Under the pieces are notes generated by a model. That model was given only the letters and a program-made list of their open reading frames with translations. It had not been told where the DNA came from and ran no database searches. A program made the translations under genes and the position numbers. Source: Hymenobacter sp. HSC-4F20 (GTDB lineage: Bacteria; Bacteroidota; Bacteroidia; Cytophagales; Hymenobacteraceae). From it: a stretch of 64,000 nt of DNA. Shown one piece after another: positions 35,547 through 42,204 of this stretch. The stretch covers positions 248,001 through 312,000 of the forward strand of contig NZ_JAHZTD010000004.1 in NCBI RefSeq assembly GCF_019599275.1. The letters are read 5' to 3'. Each line of letters begins with the position of its first letter. Position 1 is the stretch's first letter.

Positions 35547-35748
35547 AGCAGCAAAAGCTCAGGGCGAAGGGTTCTGGATAGAAAACGTGACAGCGGACCC
35601 GAATCGTTCGGCCGGCCCGTGCTTCCCACAACGTAATGAGGTAAGTAAAAGTACAGGTTTCTGCCCGGACCCGTCATTCCACGTCGGCGCAGCCAACTCC
35701 TACGAATATGGCGCGTAGTTTTACGGTTTCCACCGTGGCCTTTGCTCT

Positions 35749-36000
35749 ATGTCTACTCCCGCTTCCTCTCCCAGTCCTCGCCCTGGCTCCGATGGCAATT
35801 CGGGCCGGCTGCGCGCCGTGGCCCGGTACTCAGGTATTGGCGCGCAAATGCTGGCTACCATCGGCCTGAGCACTTGGGCCGGCTACTGGCTCGACGGGCA
35901 CTTTCACACCAAAACTCCCTGGTTTACGCTGGGGCTGATGTTGCTAGGGCTATTTGCGGCCCTGTACAATGTCATTCGCTCGGTTACCAGAGAACCGTAA
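35749..36000 (+). CDS. AtpZ/AtpI-like protein, first gene of the atp operon
   Basis: An 83-residue inner-membrane protein with two helices (about 30-48 and 57-75) and a polar Pro/Ser-rich N-terminus. GIGAQMLATIGLSTWAGYWLDGHFHTKTPWFTLGLMLLGLFAAL matches the ATPase_gene1/AtpZ family, small proteins at the start of F-ATPase operons thought to help assembly or Mg2+ supply. Its stop overlaps the next ATG (TAATG). Divergent from porW. Confidence 0.85.
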   Translation: MSTPASSPSPRPGSDGNSGRLRAVARYSGIGAQMLATIGLSTWAGYWLDGHFHTKTPWFTLGLMLLGLFAALYNVIRSVTREP

Positions 36001-36304
36001 TGAGTGGGTACCCAACATCAATTTCTGAACTAGAGCAGGCTCTGTTTCTGGCGATAGAGGCCCCAGGCAGCAGTACGGTCCGCTGGGGTATATCTCACTT
36101 GAAGAAGATTTCTATTGGGATATTTTTAGCGGCCAACTCTATACAGAAGAGGAGCCTAATGAACTAACCACAGGTCAACTCAGCGAGGACACTCAAATCG
36201 TAAAAGAAAGCCTAGCACGAGGCATAGTAGGGTTTAACTTACTAACGGCTTCGCATCTGCTCCGGTATAGTAGTCCCACTCACCTTATCCTCACTTTGCC
36301 TTGA
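36000..36304 (+). pseudogene. Frameshifted small gene inside the atp operon
   Basis: The ATG overlaps the atpZ stop. Frame 1 reads MSGYPTSISELEQALFLAIE up to TVRW (29 residues) and then drifts to a stop at 36165-36167. From 36089 another frame reads YISLEEDFYWDIFSGQLY and continues, protein-like, for 71 codons to a TGA at 36302-36304 that overlaps the next TTG start (TTGA). One extra G in the GGGG run at 36085-36088 would join both parts into a 101-residue acidic soluble protein. Unrecognised family. Causes: real mutation, -1 ribosomal slippage or a homopolymer sequencing error. Confidence 0.7.
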
Positions 36305-36708
36305 AGCCTTTCCTCCAATCGTACCTCCTTTTTTGCCTGCTGCTGGGCTTTGTGCTGTACGCCGTTTATAGCCAGTTCGGCCCTCGCATTGTGCACCCCT
36401 TTACGGGCTACACCTTTGGCTTCTTTTTTTTACTGACCTTGCTGACCTATTGGGTGACGGCAAAGATGGTGCAGCGCAATGCGCAAAATTTTATGGTCGC
36501 GTATTTTGGGGGGATGGTTGCACGCCTGCTTTTGTCGCTTACCCTAGTGCTGGTGTACTTATTACTGGGGTATGGCCGTGAAACCTCCTCGCAGTGGGCT
36601 TTCCTAGGAAGCTTCTTCGTGTTGTATTTTCTCTTTACTGGGTTTGAAGTCTGGAGCGTTCTGACTAACTTGCGCCCGTTTTCAAAACCGGGTGAAAATC
36701 CAAGATGA
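36301..36708 (+). CDS. AtpI-like four-helix membrane protein of the atp operon
   Basis: A 135-residue inner-membrane protein with four predicted helices (about 6-22, 36-53, 68-88, 101-118). It occupies the position of AtpI/subunit-I-like proteins directly before atpB. Start is TTG, overlapping the stop of the preceding broken gene as TTGA, a coupling arrangement. No catalytic motif; a role in c-ring assembly is inferred from position only. Confidence 0.75.
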   Translation: MKPFLQSYLLFCLLLGFVLYAVYSQFGPRIVHPFTGYTFGFFFLLTLLTYWVTAKMVQRNAQNFMVAYFGGMVARLLLSLTLVLVYLLLGYGRETSSQWAFLGSFFVLYFLFTGFEVWSVLTNLRPFSKPGENPR

Positions 36709-36741
36709 AGGTTTTGTGAACCCCACCCCAACCCCCTCTGA

Positions 36742-37815
36742 ATGAAGCGCTTACTTTTAGCTCTCTTCTGTTTACTCTCGTTCTCTGTTTACGCCAACGA
36801 GCCCACTCCTACCCAGGAGGAAGCCACGGACAAAGAGGCTTTCAGCCCTGGGGAAATGATTCTGCATCACATTGGTGATGCACACGAGTGGCATTTCGCT
36901 ACTCTCGGTGATGAGAATGAGCACGGTACGCACTTTACTATTCCGCTGCCGGTTATAGCATACCGTCCCTCACAGGGTCTGAGTGTGTTCTCGTCTTCGC
37001 AACTGGCGGAGGGCAAAACCTACCAGGGCCTGAAGCTGGAGCATGAGCATCTGGTTTCCGAAGATGGTAGCAAAGTATATGATTTCTCGATTACCAAGAA
37101 CGTAGCCTCCCTAATACTGAGTGCGGTGCTGTTGCTGCTCGTATTCACGGCCGTAGCCCGGGGCTACGCCAAGCGCGGCAGCGGTGCTCCCAAAGGCATT
37201 CAGTCGTTCTTCGAGCCCATTATTGTGTTCGTGCGCGACGAGGTAGCCAAAAAATCCATTGGCCCAAAGTACGAGCGCTATATGCCGTATCTGCTGACGG
37301 TGTTCTTCTTTATCTGGTTTAACAACCTGCTTGGCCTGCTACCGGGAGGTGCCAACCTTACTGGCAACATTGCTGTAACTCTGACGCTGGCTGTGCTAAC
37401 CCTGCTTATCACCCTGTTCAGCTCAAATAAGAACTACTGGCACCACATCTTCGCTACGCCCGGTGTACCGAAGCCCCTGTTGCCCATTATGATTCCGGTA
37501 GAAATCATCGGCATCTTTGTAAAGCCCTTTTCCTTGATGGTGCGTTTGTTCGCTAACATTACGGCGGGTCACATTGTAATCCTGAGCTTTATCTCGCTCA
37601 TCTTCATCTTCCGCAATATCGGAGTAGCCCCTGTAACCCTGGCGTTTGGCTTGTTTATCAACATGCTGGAATTGCTAGTGGCTATCCTGCAAGCGTACAT
37701 CTTCACCCTGCTGACGGCTATGTATATCGGCGGCGCAGTAGAAGAACACCACGATGCCGATTACCAGATAGGCGGTGGCGACGGCCCGGAGCAGGCTCAT
37801 GCTCACGCTCACTAA
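36742..37815 (+). CDS. atpB: F0F1 ATP synthase subunit a
   Basis: A 357-residue proton-channel subunit. As in Bacteroidota it has a signal-like N-terminus (1-18) and an extra extracytoplasmic segment (about 20-125) before the membrane domain (about 125-345). The essential Arg is in KPFSLMVRLFANITAGHIV, and the last helices carry NMLELLVAILQAYIFTLLTAMYI. A His-rich tail (HAHAH) ends the protein. Works with the c ring to couple proton flow to rotation. Confidence 0.97.
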   Translation: MKRLLLALFCLLSFSVYANEPTPTQEEATDKEAFSPGEMILHHIGDAHEWHFATLGDENEHGTHFTIPLPVIAYRPSQGLSVFSSSQLAEGKTYQGLKLEHEHLVSEDGSKVYDFSITKNVASLILSAVLLLLVFTAVARGYAKRGSGAPKGIQSFFEPIIVFVRDEVAKKSIGPKYERYMPYLLTVFFFIWFNNLLGLLPGGANLTGNIAVTLTLAVLTLLITLFSSNKNYWHHIFATPGVPKPLLPIMIPVEIIGIFVKPFSLMVRLFANITAGHIVILSFISLIFIFRNIGVAPVTLAFGLFINMLELLVAILQAYIFTLLTAMYIGGAVEEHHDADYQIGGGDGPEQAHAHAH

Positions 37816-37869
37816 GCCTTACTCACCCCCTGATTTTTTTGTTTTTCACTCCCCACAAACCATTTTTTT

Positions 37870-38127
37870 ATGCTTCTTTCTCTGTTGTTGCAGATTGCTA
37901 ACTCCGCTGGTCTGGCTGTATTTGGTGCCGCTATTGGTGCCGGTCTGGTTGCTCTAGGCGCTGGTCTGGGTATCGGCCGCATTGGTGGTCAGGCTATGGA
38001 AGCCATCGGCCGTCAGCCGGAAGCTTCGGGCCGCATTCAAACCGCTATGCTGATCGTAGCTGCTCTGATTGAAGGTCTGGCTCTGTTCGCAGTAGTAGTC
38101 TGCCTGCTGATTTCGTTCAAACTCTAG
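37870..38127 (+). CDS. atpE: F0F1 ATP synthase subunit c
   Basis: An 85-residue hairpin of two helices joined by a polar loop (GRQPEASGRIQ). Helix 1 has the Gly-rich packing motif (GAAIGAGLVALGAGLGIG); helix 2 carries the proton-binding Glu in ALIEGLALF. The residues after the Glu do not match the Na+-binding pattern, so a proton ring is expected. A terminator-like hairpin follows. Confidence 0.97.
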   Translation: MLLSLLLQIANSAGLAVFGAAIGAGLVALGAGLGIGRIGGQAMEAIGRQPEASGRIQTAMLIVAALIEGLALFAVVVCLLISFKL

Positions 38128-38147
38128 GGATAGAGGTAGTACAGGAG

Positions 38148-38208
38148 CAGCCCGCTGCGCGCGTCGCTTCAGCGCACGGCGTAGCGGGCTGTCTTGGCTT
38201 TTTCGGTA
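38148..38208 (+). terminator. Terminator-like hairpin between atpE and atpF
   Basis: Perfect 9-bp stem CAGCCCGCT (38148-38156) with AGCGGGCTG (38183-38191) enclosing a GC-rich loop that can fold further, followed by a T-rich stretch ending in TTTTT. It sits inside the operon, 20 nt after atpE. Confidence 0.55.
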
Positions 38209-38299
38209 CGGCAGAGCAAGCTACTATCTGGTGGAACATCCCTCCTCGTAGCGTTCCGTTTTTTCCGTACCTATTACTCACTACCCACTAGTTTCTACG

Positions 38300-38794
38300 A
38301 TGCAAATTGTAACGCCCGAATTAGGCCTGATTTTCTGGCAGCTGGTGATTTTCGGCATCGTGCTGATTCTTCTCCGCGCGTTTGCCTGGAAGCCAATTCT
38401 GAGCTCTCTAAAAGAGCGGGAAAGCTCTATCGAAGGCGCCTTGCGCATGGCTGACCAAGCCAAGCTGGAGATGCAGCAGCTGAAAGCCGGTAACGAAAAG
38501 CTGCTGGCCGAAGCTCGCATGGAGCGCGACCGTATTCTGAAAGAGGCCACCGATGTTTCGAACCAACTCATTGAGCAGGCCAAAAACAAGGCAAATGAGG
38601 AAGGTGCCCGCATGATTGTGCAGGCCCGCGAAGCCATTCAGAACGAGAAAAACGCGGCTTTGGCTGAGGTGAAAAATACCGCTGCCAAGCTCTCTATCGA
38701 TATTGCCGAGCGCATCCTGCGCCGCGAACTGGCCGACCAGCCTGCTCAGCAGCAACTCGTAGACTCGTATCTGCAAGAAGTGAAATTGAATTAG
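38300..38794 (+). CDS. atpF: F0F1 ATP synthase subunit b
   Basis: A 164-residue peripheral-stalk subunit: one membrane helix (about 8-27, LGLIFWQLVIFGIVLILLRAF) and a long charged helix to the end that dimerises and reaches the delta subunit. The basic WKPILSSLKERESSIEGAL start of the stalk is typical. Followed by the first heptamer palindrome. Confidence 0.96.
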   Translation: MQIVTPELGLIFWQLVIFGIVLILLRAFAWKPILSSLKERESSIEGALRMADQAKLEMQQLKAGNEKLLAEARMERDRILKEATDVSNQLIEQAKNKANEEGARMIVQAREAIQNEKNAALAEVKNTAAKLSIDIAERILRRELADQPAQQQLVDSYLQEVKLN

Positions 38795-38880
38795 TAGTGA
38801 GTATCGAGTATTGAGTAATGAGATTCGGCCCCGCTGAATAGAATCAACTCAATACTCACTACCAACTACTCAATACTGAA
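38791..38880 (+). repeat. Heptamer-based palindrome between atpF and atpH
   Basis: After the atpF stop come TAGTGAG, TATCGAG, TATTGAG and TAATGAG in strict 7-nt steps (38795-38822). The opposite arm (38848-38878) reads, on the other strand, TATTGAG, TAGTTGG, TAGTGAG, TATTGAG. The arms pair imperfectly over about 30 nt with a 25-nt centre, and the right arm ends 6 nt before the atpH ATG. Confidence 0.85.
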
Positions 38881-38884
38881 ATCA

Positions 38885-39445
38885 ATGTCTGAACTACGAG
38901 TTGCCTCCCGTTACGCAAAGTCGTTGCTGGATTTGGCTGAGGAGCGTGGGACGCTGGAACAGGTAAAACAGGACATGGACTTGTTCACGAAAACGCTGGA
39001 CGAGAACCGTGAGCTGCGCCTGTTGCTGCGCAACCCCATTGTGAAGCACGACAAGAAGCTTGCTATTCTGAACGCGGTGTTCACGGGCAAGGTGTCGGAG
39101 CTGACCGGCAAGTTCTTCACCATTATCACGCAAAAAAACCGCGAAAGCGCGCTGGAGTTTATTGGCAGCGAGTTTCAGCGCCAATATAACCAACTGCGTG
39201 GCGTGCAGCTTGCTGAGGTAACTACGGCTACCCCACTGGATGCTCCAACCCGCCTGCAAGTAGTCAATCTGGTCCGCCAGCAAACGGGCCAGCAGCAGGT
39301 GACCCTCACCGAGAAAGTAGATCCTTCGTTGATTGGTGGCTTCGTGCTGCGCATCGGCGACCGGCTCATCGACGACTCGGTTAGCTACCGGTTGCGCAAG
39401 CTGCGCACCGAATTCTCGAAGAACCCCTACCAATCCCAACTATAA
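38885..39445 (+). CDS. atpH: F0F1 ATP synthase subunit delta
   Basis: A 186-residue cytoplasmic subunit that joins the b dimer to the alpha/beta head. The N-terminal six-helix domain begins ASRYAKSLLDLAEERG, and the C-terminal signature IGGFVLRIGDRLIDDSVSYRLRKLR is complete. It starts 6 nt after the palindrome and ends 6 nt before atpA. Confidence 0.96.
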   Translation: MSELRVASRYAKSLLDLAEERGTLEQVKQDMDLFTKTLDENRELRLLLRNPIVKHDKKLAILNAVFTGKVSELTGKFFTIITQKNRESALEFIGSEFQRQYNQLRGVQLAEVTTATPLDAPTRLQVVNLVRQQTGQQQVTLTEKVDPSLIGGFVLRIGDRLIDDSVSYRLRKLRTEFSKNPYQSQL

Positions 39446-39451
39446 CCCACC

Positions 39452-41035
39452 ATGGCAGAAGTACGTCCGGATGAAGTATCCGCCATTCTGCGGGAGCAAC
39501 TGTCCAACTTCAAAACCGAAGCCGAACTCGAAGAGGTTGGTACGGTTCTGCAAGTAGGCGACGGTGTAGCCCGCATCTACGGCCTGGGCAAAGCCCAGTC
39601 GGGGGAATTGCTCGAATTTGAAAATGGGCTGCAGGCCCTGGTGCTGAACCTGGAAGAAGATAACGTAGGTGCCGTAATGCTCGGCGACTACTCTGAAATC
39701 CGGGAAGGCGCAACGGTACGTCGTACCAATAAGATTGCTTCTATTCAGGTAGGTGACGGCATCATTGGCCGCGTGGTAAACACGCTCGGCCAGCCCATTG
39801 ATGGCCGTGGTCCTATCCAGGGTGCTACCTACGATATGCCCCTGGAGCGTAAGGCTCCTGGTGTTATCTACCGCCAGCCGGTAAACGAGCCCATGCAAAC
39901 GGGTATCAAGGCTATTGACGCCATGATTCCGATTGGCCGGGGCCAGCGCGAACTGATCATCGGCGACCGTCAGACGGGTAAGTCGACGGTAGCCTTGGAC
40001 GCCATCCTGAACCAGCGTGAATTCTTCGAGCGCGGCGAGCCGGTTTTCTGCATCTACGTAGCCGTAGGCCAGAAAGCTTCGACCGTAGCGCAAGTAGTAA
40101 ACGCCCTGACTAAAGGTGGCGCTATGGACTACACGGTAGTGGTGTCGGCTTCGGCTTCTGACCCGGCTCCCATGCAGTTCTTTGCTCCCTTCACGGGTGC
40201 TGCCATCGGCGAGTTCTTCCGCGACACGGGCCGCCCGGCTCTGGTAGTGTACGACGACTTGTCGAAGCAGGCGGTAGCTTACCGCGAAGTGTCGCTGCTG
40301 CTGCGTCGTCCTCCCGGACGTGAGGCGTATCCTGGCGACGTATTCTACCTGCACAGCCGCCTGCTGGAGCGCGCCGCGAAGATCAACGCTTCCGACGCCA
40401 TTGCCCGCGACATGAACGACCTGCCCGAGAGCATCAAGCCTCTGGTAAAAGGCGGTGGTTCGCTGACGGCTCTGCCCATCATCGAAACCCAGGCTGGTGA
40501 CGTTTCGGCGTACATCCCGACCAACGTAATTTCGATTACCGACGGCCAGATCTTCCTCGAAACCAACCTCTTCAACTCGGGTGTGCGTCCCGCTATCAAC
40601 GTAGGTATCTCGGTATCGCGCGTAGGTGGTAACGCCCAGATCAAGTCGATGAAGAAGGTAGCTGGTACGCTGAAGCTCGACCAGGCGCAGTTCCGCGAGC
40701 TGGAAGCCTTCGCCAAGTTCGGTTCGGACCTCGACGCCTCGACCAAGCTCACCATTGAGCGCGGCCGTCGTAACCTCGAAATCCTGAAGCAGCCGCAGTT
40801 CTCGCCTCAGAAGGTGGAGGATCAGGTAGCCATCATCTACGCCGCTACCAACGGCCTGCTCGACCAAGTTCCGGTGAACCGGGTACGGGAGTTCGAGAAG
40901 GAGTTCACGCAGGTGATGAACACTCGCCACCCCGAAGTGCTGAAAGGCCTGAAGGCTGGTAAGTTGGACGACGAAACGACCGGCGCTATTCGTCAGGTTG
41001 CCAAAGACCTGTCGGCAGCTTACGCCAACAAATAA
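39452..41035 (+). CDS. atpA: F0F1 ATP synthase subunit alpha
   Basis: A 527-residue nucleotide-binding, non-catalytic subunit. Walker A GDRQTGKS, the Walker B strand ALVVYDDLSKQA, the linker signature PAINVGISVSRVGG with the arginine finger, and a Bacteroidota-type N-terminus (MAEVRPDEVSAILREQL). Codon use shows the strong bias of a highly expressed gene. Followed by the second heptamer palindrome. Confidence 0.98.
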   Translation: MAEVRPDEVSAILREQLSNFKTEAELEEVGTVLQVGDGVARIYGLGKAQSGELLEFENGLQALVLNLEEDNVGAVMLGDYSEIREGATVRRTNKIASIQVGDGIIGRVVNTLGQPIDGRGPIQGATYDMPLERKAPGVIYRQPVNEPMQTGIKAIDAMIPIGRGQRELIIGDRQTGKSTVALDAILNQREFFERGEPVFCIYVAVGQKASTVAQVVNALTKGGAMDYTVVVSASASDPAPMQFFAPFTGAAIGEFFRDTGRPALVVYDDLSKQAVAYREVSLLLRRPPGREAYPGDVFYLHSRLLERAAKINASDAIARDMNDLPESIKPLVKGGGSLTALPIIETQAGDVSAYIPTNVISITDGQIFLETNLFNSGVRPAINVGISVSRVGGNAQIKSMKKVAGTLKLDQAQFRELEAFAKFGSDLDASTKLTIERGRRNLEILKQPQFSPQKVEDQVAIIYAATNGLLDQVPVNRVREFEKEFTQVMNTRHPEVLKGLKAGKLDDETTGAIRQVAKDLSAAYANK

Positions 41036-41135
41036 TTAATAATTAGGAATTAGTAATTAAGAATTGGGAATTGTTGCTCCGAGCTTTCTGAGTCGGATCA
41101 GCAATTCCTAATTCTTAATTACTAATTATTAATTC
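41033..41135 (+). repeat. Heptamer-based palindrome between atpA and atpG
   Basis: Left arm: six 7-nt units each beginning ATT (41035-41076). Right arm: AATTCCT, AATTCTT, AATTACT, AATTATT, AATTC (41103-41135). The arms are complementary over about 33 nt with one extra 7-nt unit on the left and one G-U pair; the 28-nt centre (near 41077-41101) also folds (TTGCT/AGCAA, CCGA/TCGG). The right arm ends 7 nt before the atpG ATG. Confidence 0.9.
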
Positions 41136-41142
41136 AAAACAA

Positions 41143-42033
41143 ATGGCTAGCTTAAAAGAAGTTCGGAGCCGCATTACGTCGGTGCAGAGCACGCAGCAAA
41201 TCACCAAAGCCATGAAAATGGTGGCGGCTGCCAAGCTGCGTCGGGCGCAGGATAATATCCTGCGCATGCGCCCGTATGCCCAGCGGCTCAACAGCATTCT
41301 GAGCAACCTAACGGCTTTGGCTGGCGAGGATGTGGTAAGTGAGTACGGCGTGGTGCGCGATGTGCGCCGCGTGCTGATCATTGCCATTACTTCCGACCGT
41401 GGCTTGGCAGGCGCTTTTAACAGCAACATCTTTAAGGGGGTGAATGCTGTACTGCAGGAGCGCTACGCTACCCAGGCGGCGGCTGGCAACGTCACGGTGC
41501 TGGCTATCGGCCGCAAGGCGCACGAGTACTTCGGCAAGCGCCTGCCGCTGCTGGGTAACTACCAGCACGTTTTCGGCAAACTCTCGTTCGATACCGTACG
41601 CGAAGCAGCCGAACAGGCTATGGACGGCTTCCGGGCAGGTCAGTACGACGAAGTGGTGATGGTGTATAACGAGTTCAAGAACGTAGCCACGCAAATTGTG
41701 CGTACTGAGCAGCTGTTACCCTTGGTGCCCGCTGAACAGCCCGTAGGTGCGCCGGCTGCCTCGAACGCGGACTACATCTTTGAGCCGTCGAAAGAAGAAA
41801 TCGTGCGTACCCTGATTCCGCAGTCGTTGAAGGTGCAGCTCTACAAGGCGGTGCTGGAAAGCAATGCCTCGGAGCACGGCGCCCGCATGACGGCCATGGA
41901 CAAGGCTACGGATAACGCCGGTGAGCTGCTGAAGCAGCTGAAGCTAACGTACAACCGTACGCGTCAGGCTGCCATTACCACCGAGATTCTCGAAATTGTG
42001 GGTGGCGCTGAGGCGCTGGCTGCCGGTCGGTAA
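41143..42033 (+). CDS. atpG: F0F1 ATP synthase subunit gamma
   Basis: A 296-residue central-shaft subunit. N-terminal helix KEVRSRITSVQSTQQITKAMKMVAAAKLRRAQ and C-terminal helix ASEHGARMTAMDKATDNAGELL are diagnostic, with the Rossmann-like middle (ITSDRGLAGAFNSNIF) between. Last gene of this operon; the beta and epsilon genes do not follow, as usual in Bacteroidota, where atpD-atpC lie elsewhere. Confidence 0.97.
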   Translation: MASLKEVRSRITSVQSTQQITKAMKMVAAAKLRRAQDNILRMRPYAQRLNSILSNLTALAGEDVVSEYGVVRDVRRVLIIAITSDRGLAGAFNSNIFKGVNAVLQERYATQAAAGNVTVLAIGRKAHEYFGKRLPLLGNYQHVFGKLSFDTVREAAEQAMDGFRAGQYDEVVMVYNEFKNVATQIVRTEQLLPLVPAEQPVGAPAASNADYIFEPSKEEIVRTLIPQSLKVQLYKAVLESNASEHGARMTAMDKATDNAGELLKQLKLTYNRTRQAAITTEILEIVGGAEALAAGR

Positions 42034-42057
42034 GAATACTACCTCTTCAGAATCGAT

Positions 42058-42095
42058 AAAGGCCCGCTTTCCTTCGAAAGAAAGCGGGCCTTTTT
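42058..42095 (+). terminator. Terminator of the atp operon
   Basis: Perfect 13-bp stem (42058-42070 with 42081-42093), 10-nt loop, ending in TTTTT, 24 nt after atpG. Confidence 0.92.
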
Positions 42096-42204
42096 GCGTC
42101 ATCTGCTGTAAAGGGCATGACAAACGGGAGAAGCAACGGGTATTTAAAGCTCATCCGATGACGCGCACTGCTACTTTTACTCAGAAATTTTATTACAGCT
42201 TTTT

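Noticed and set aside
39440..40930. Long open frame (496 codons) on the minus strand across atpA
   Set aside because: Antisense shadow of a highly biased, conserved atpA gene; the translation has no domain pattern.
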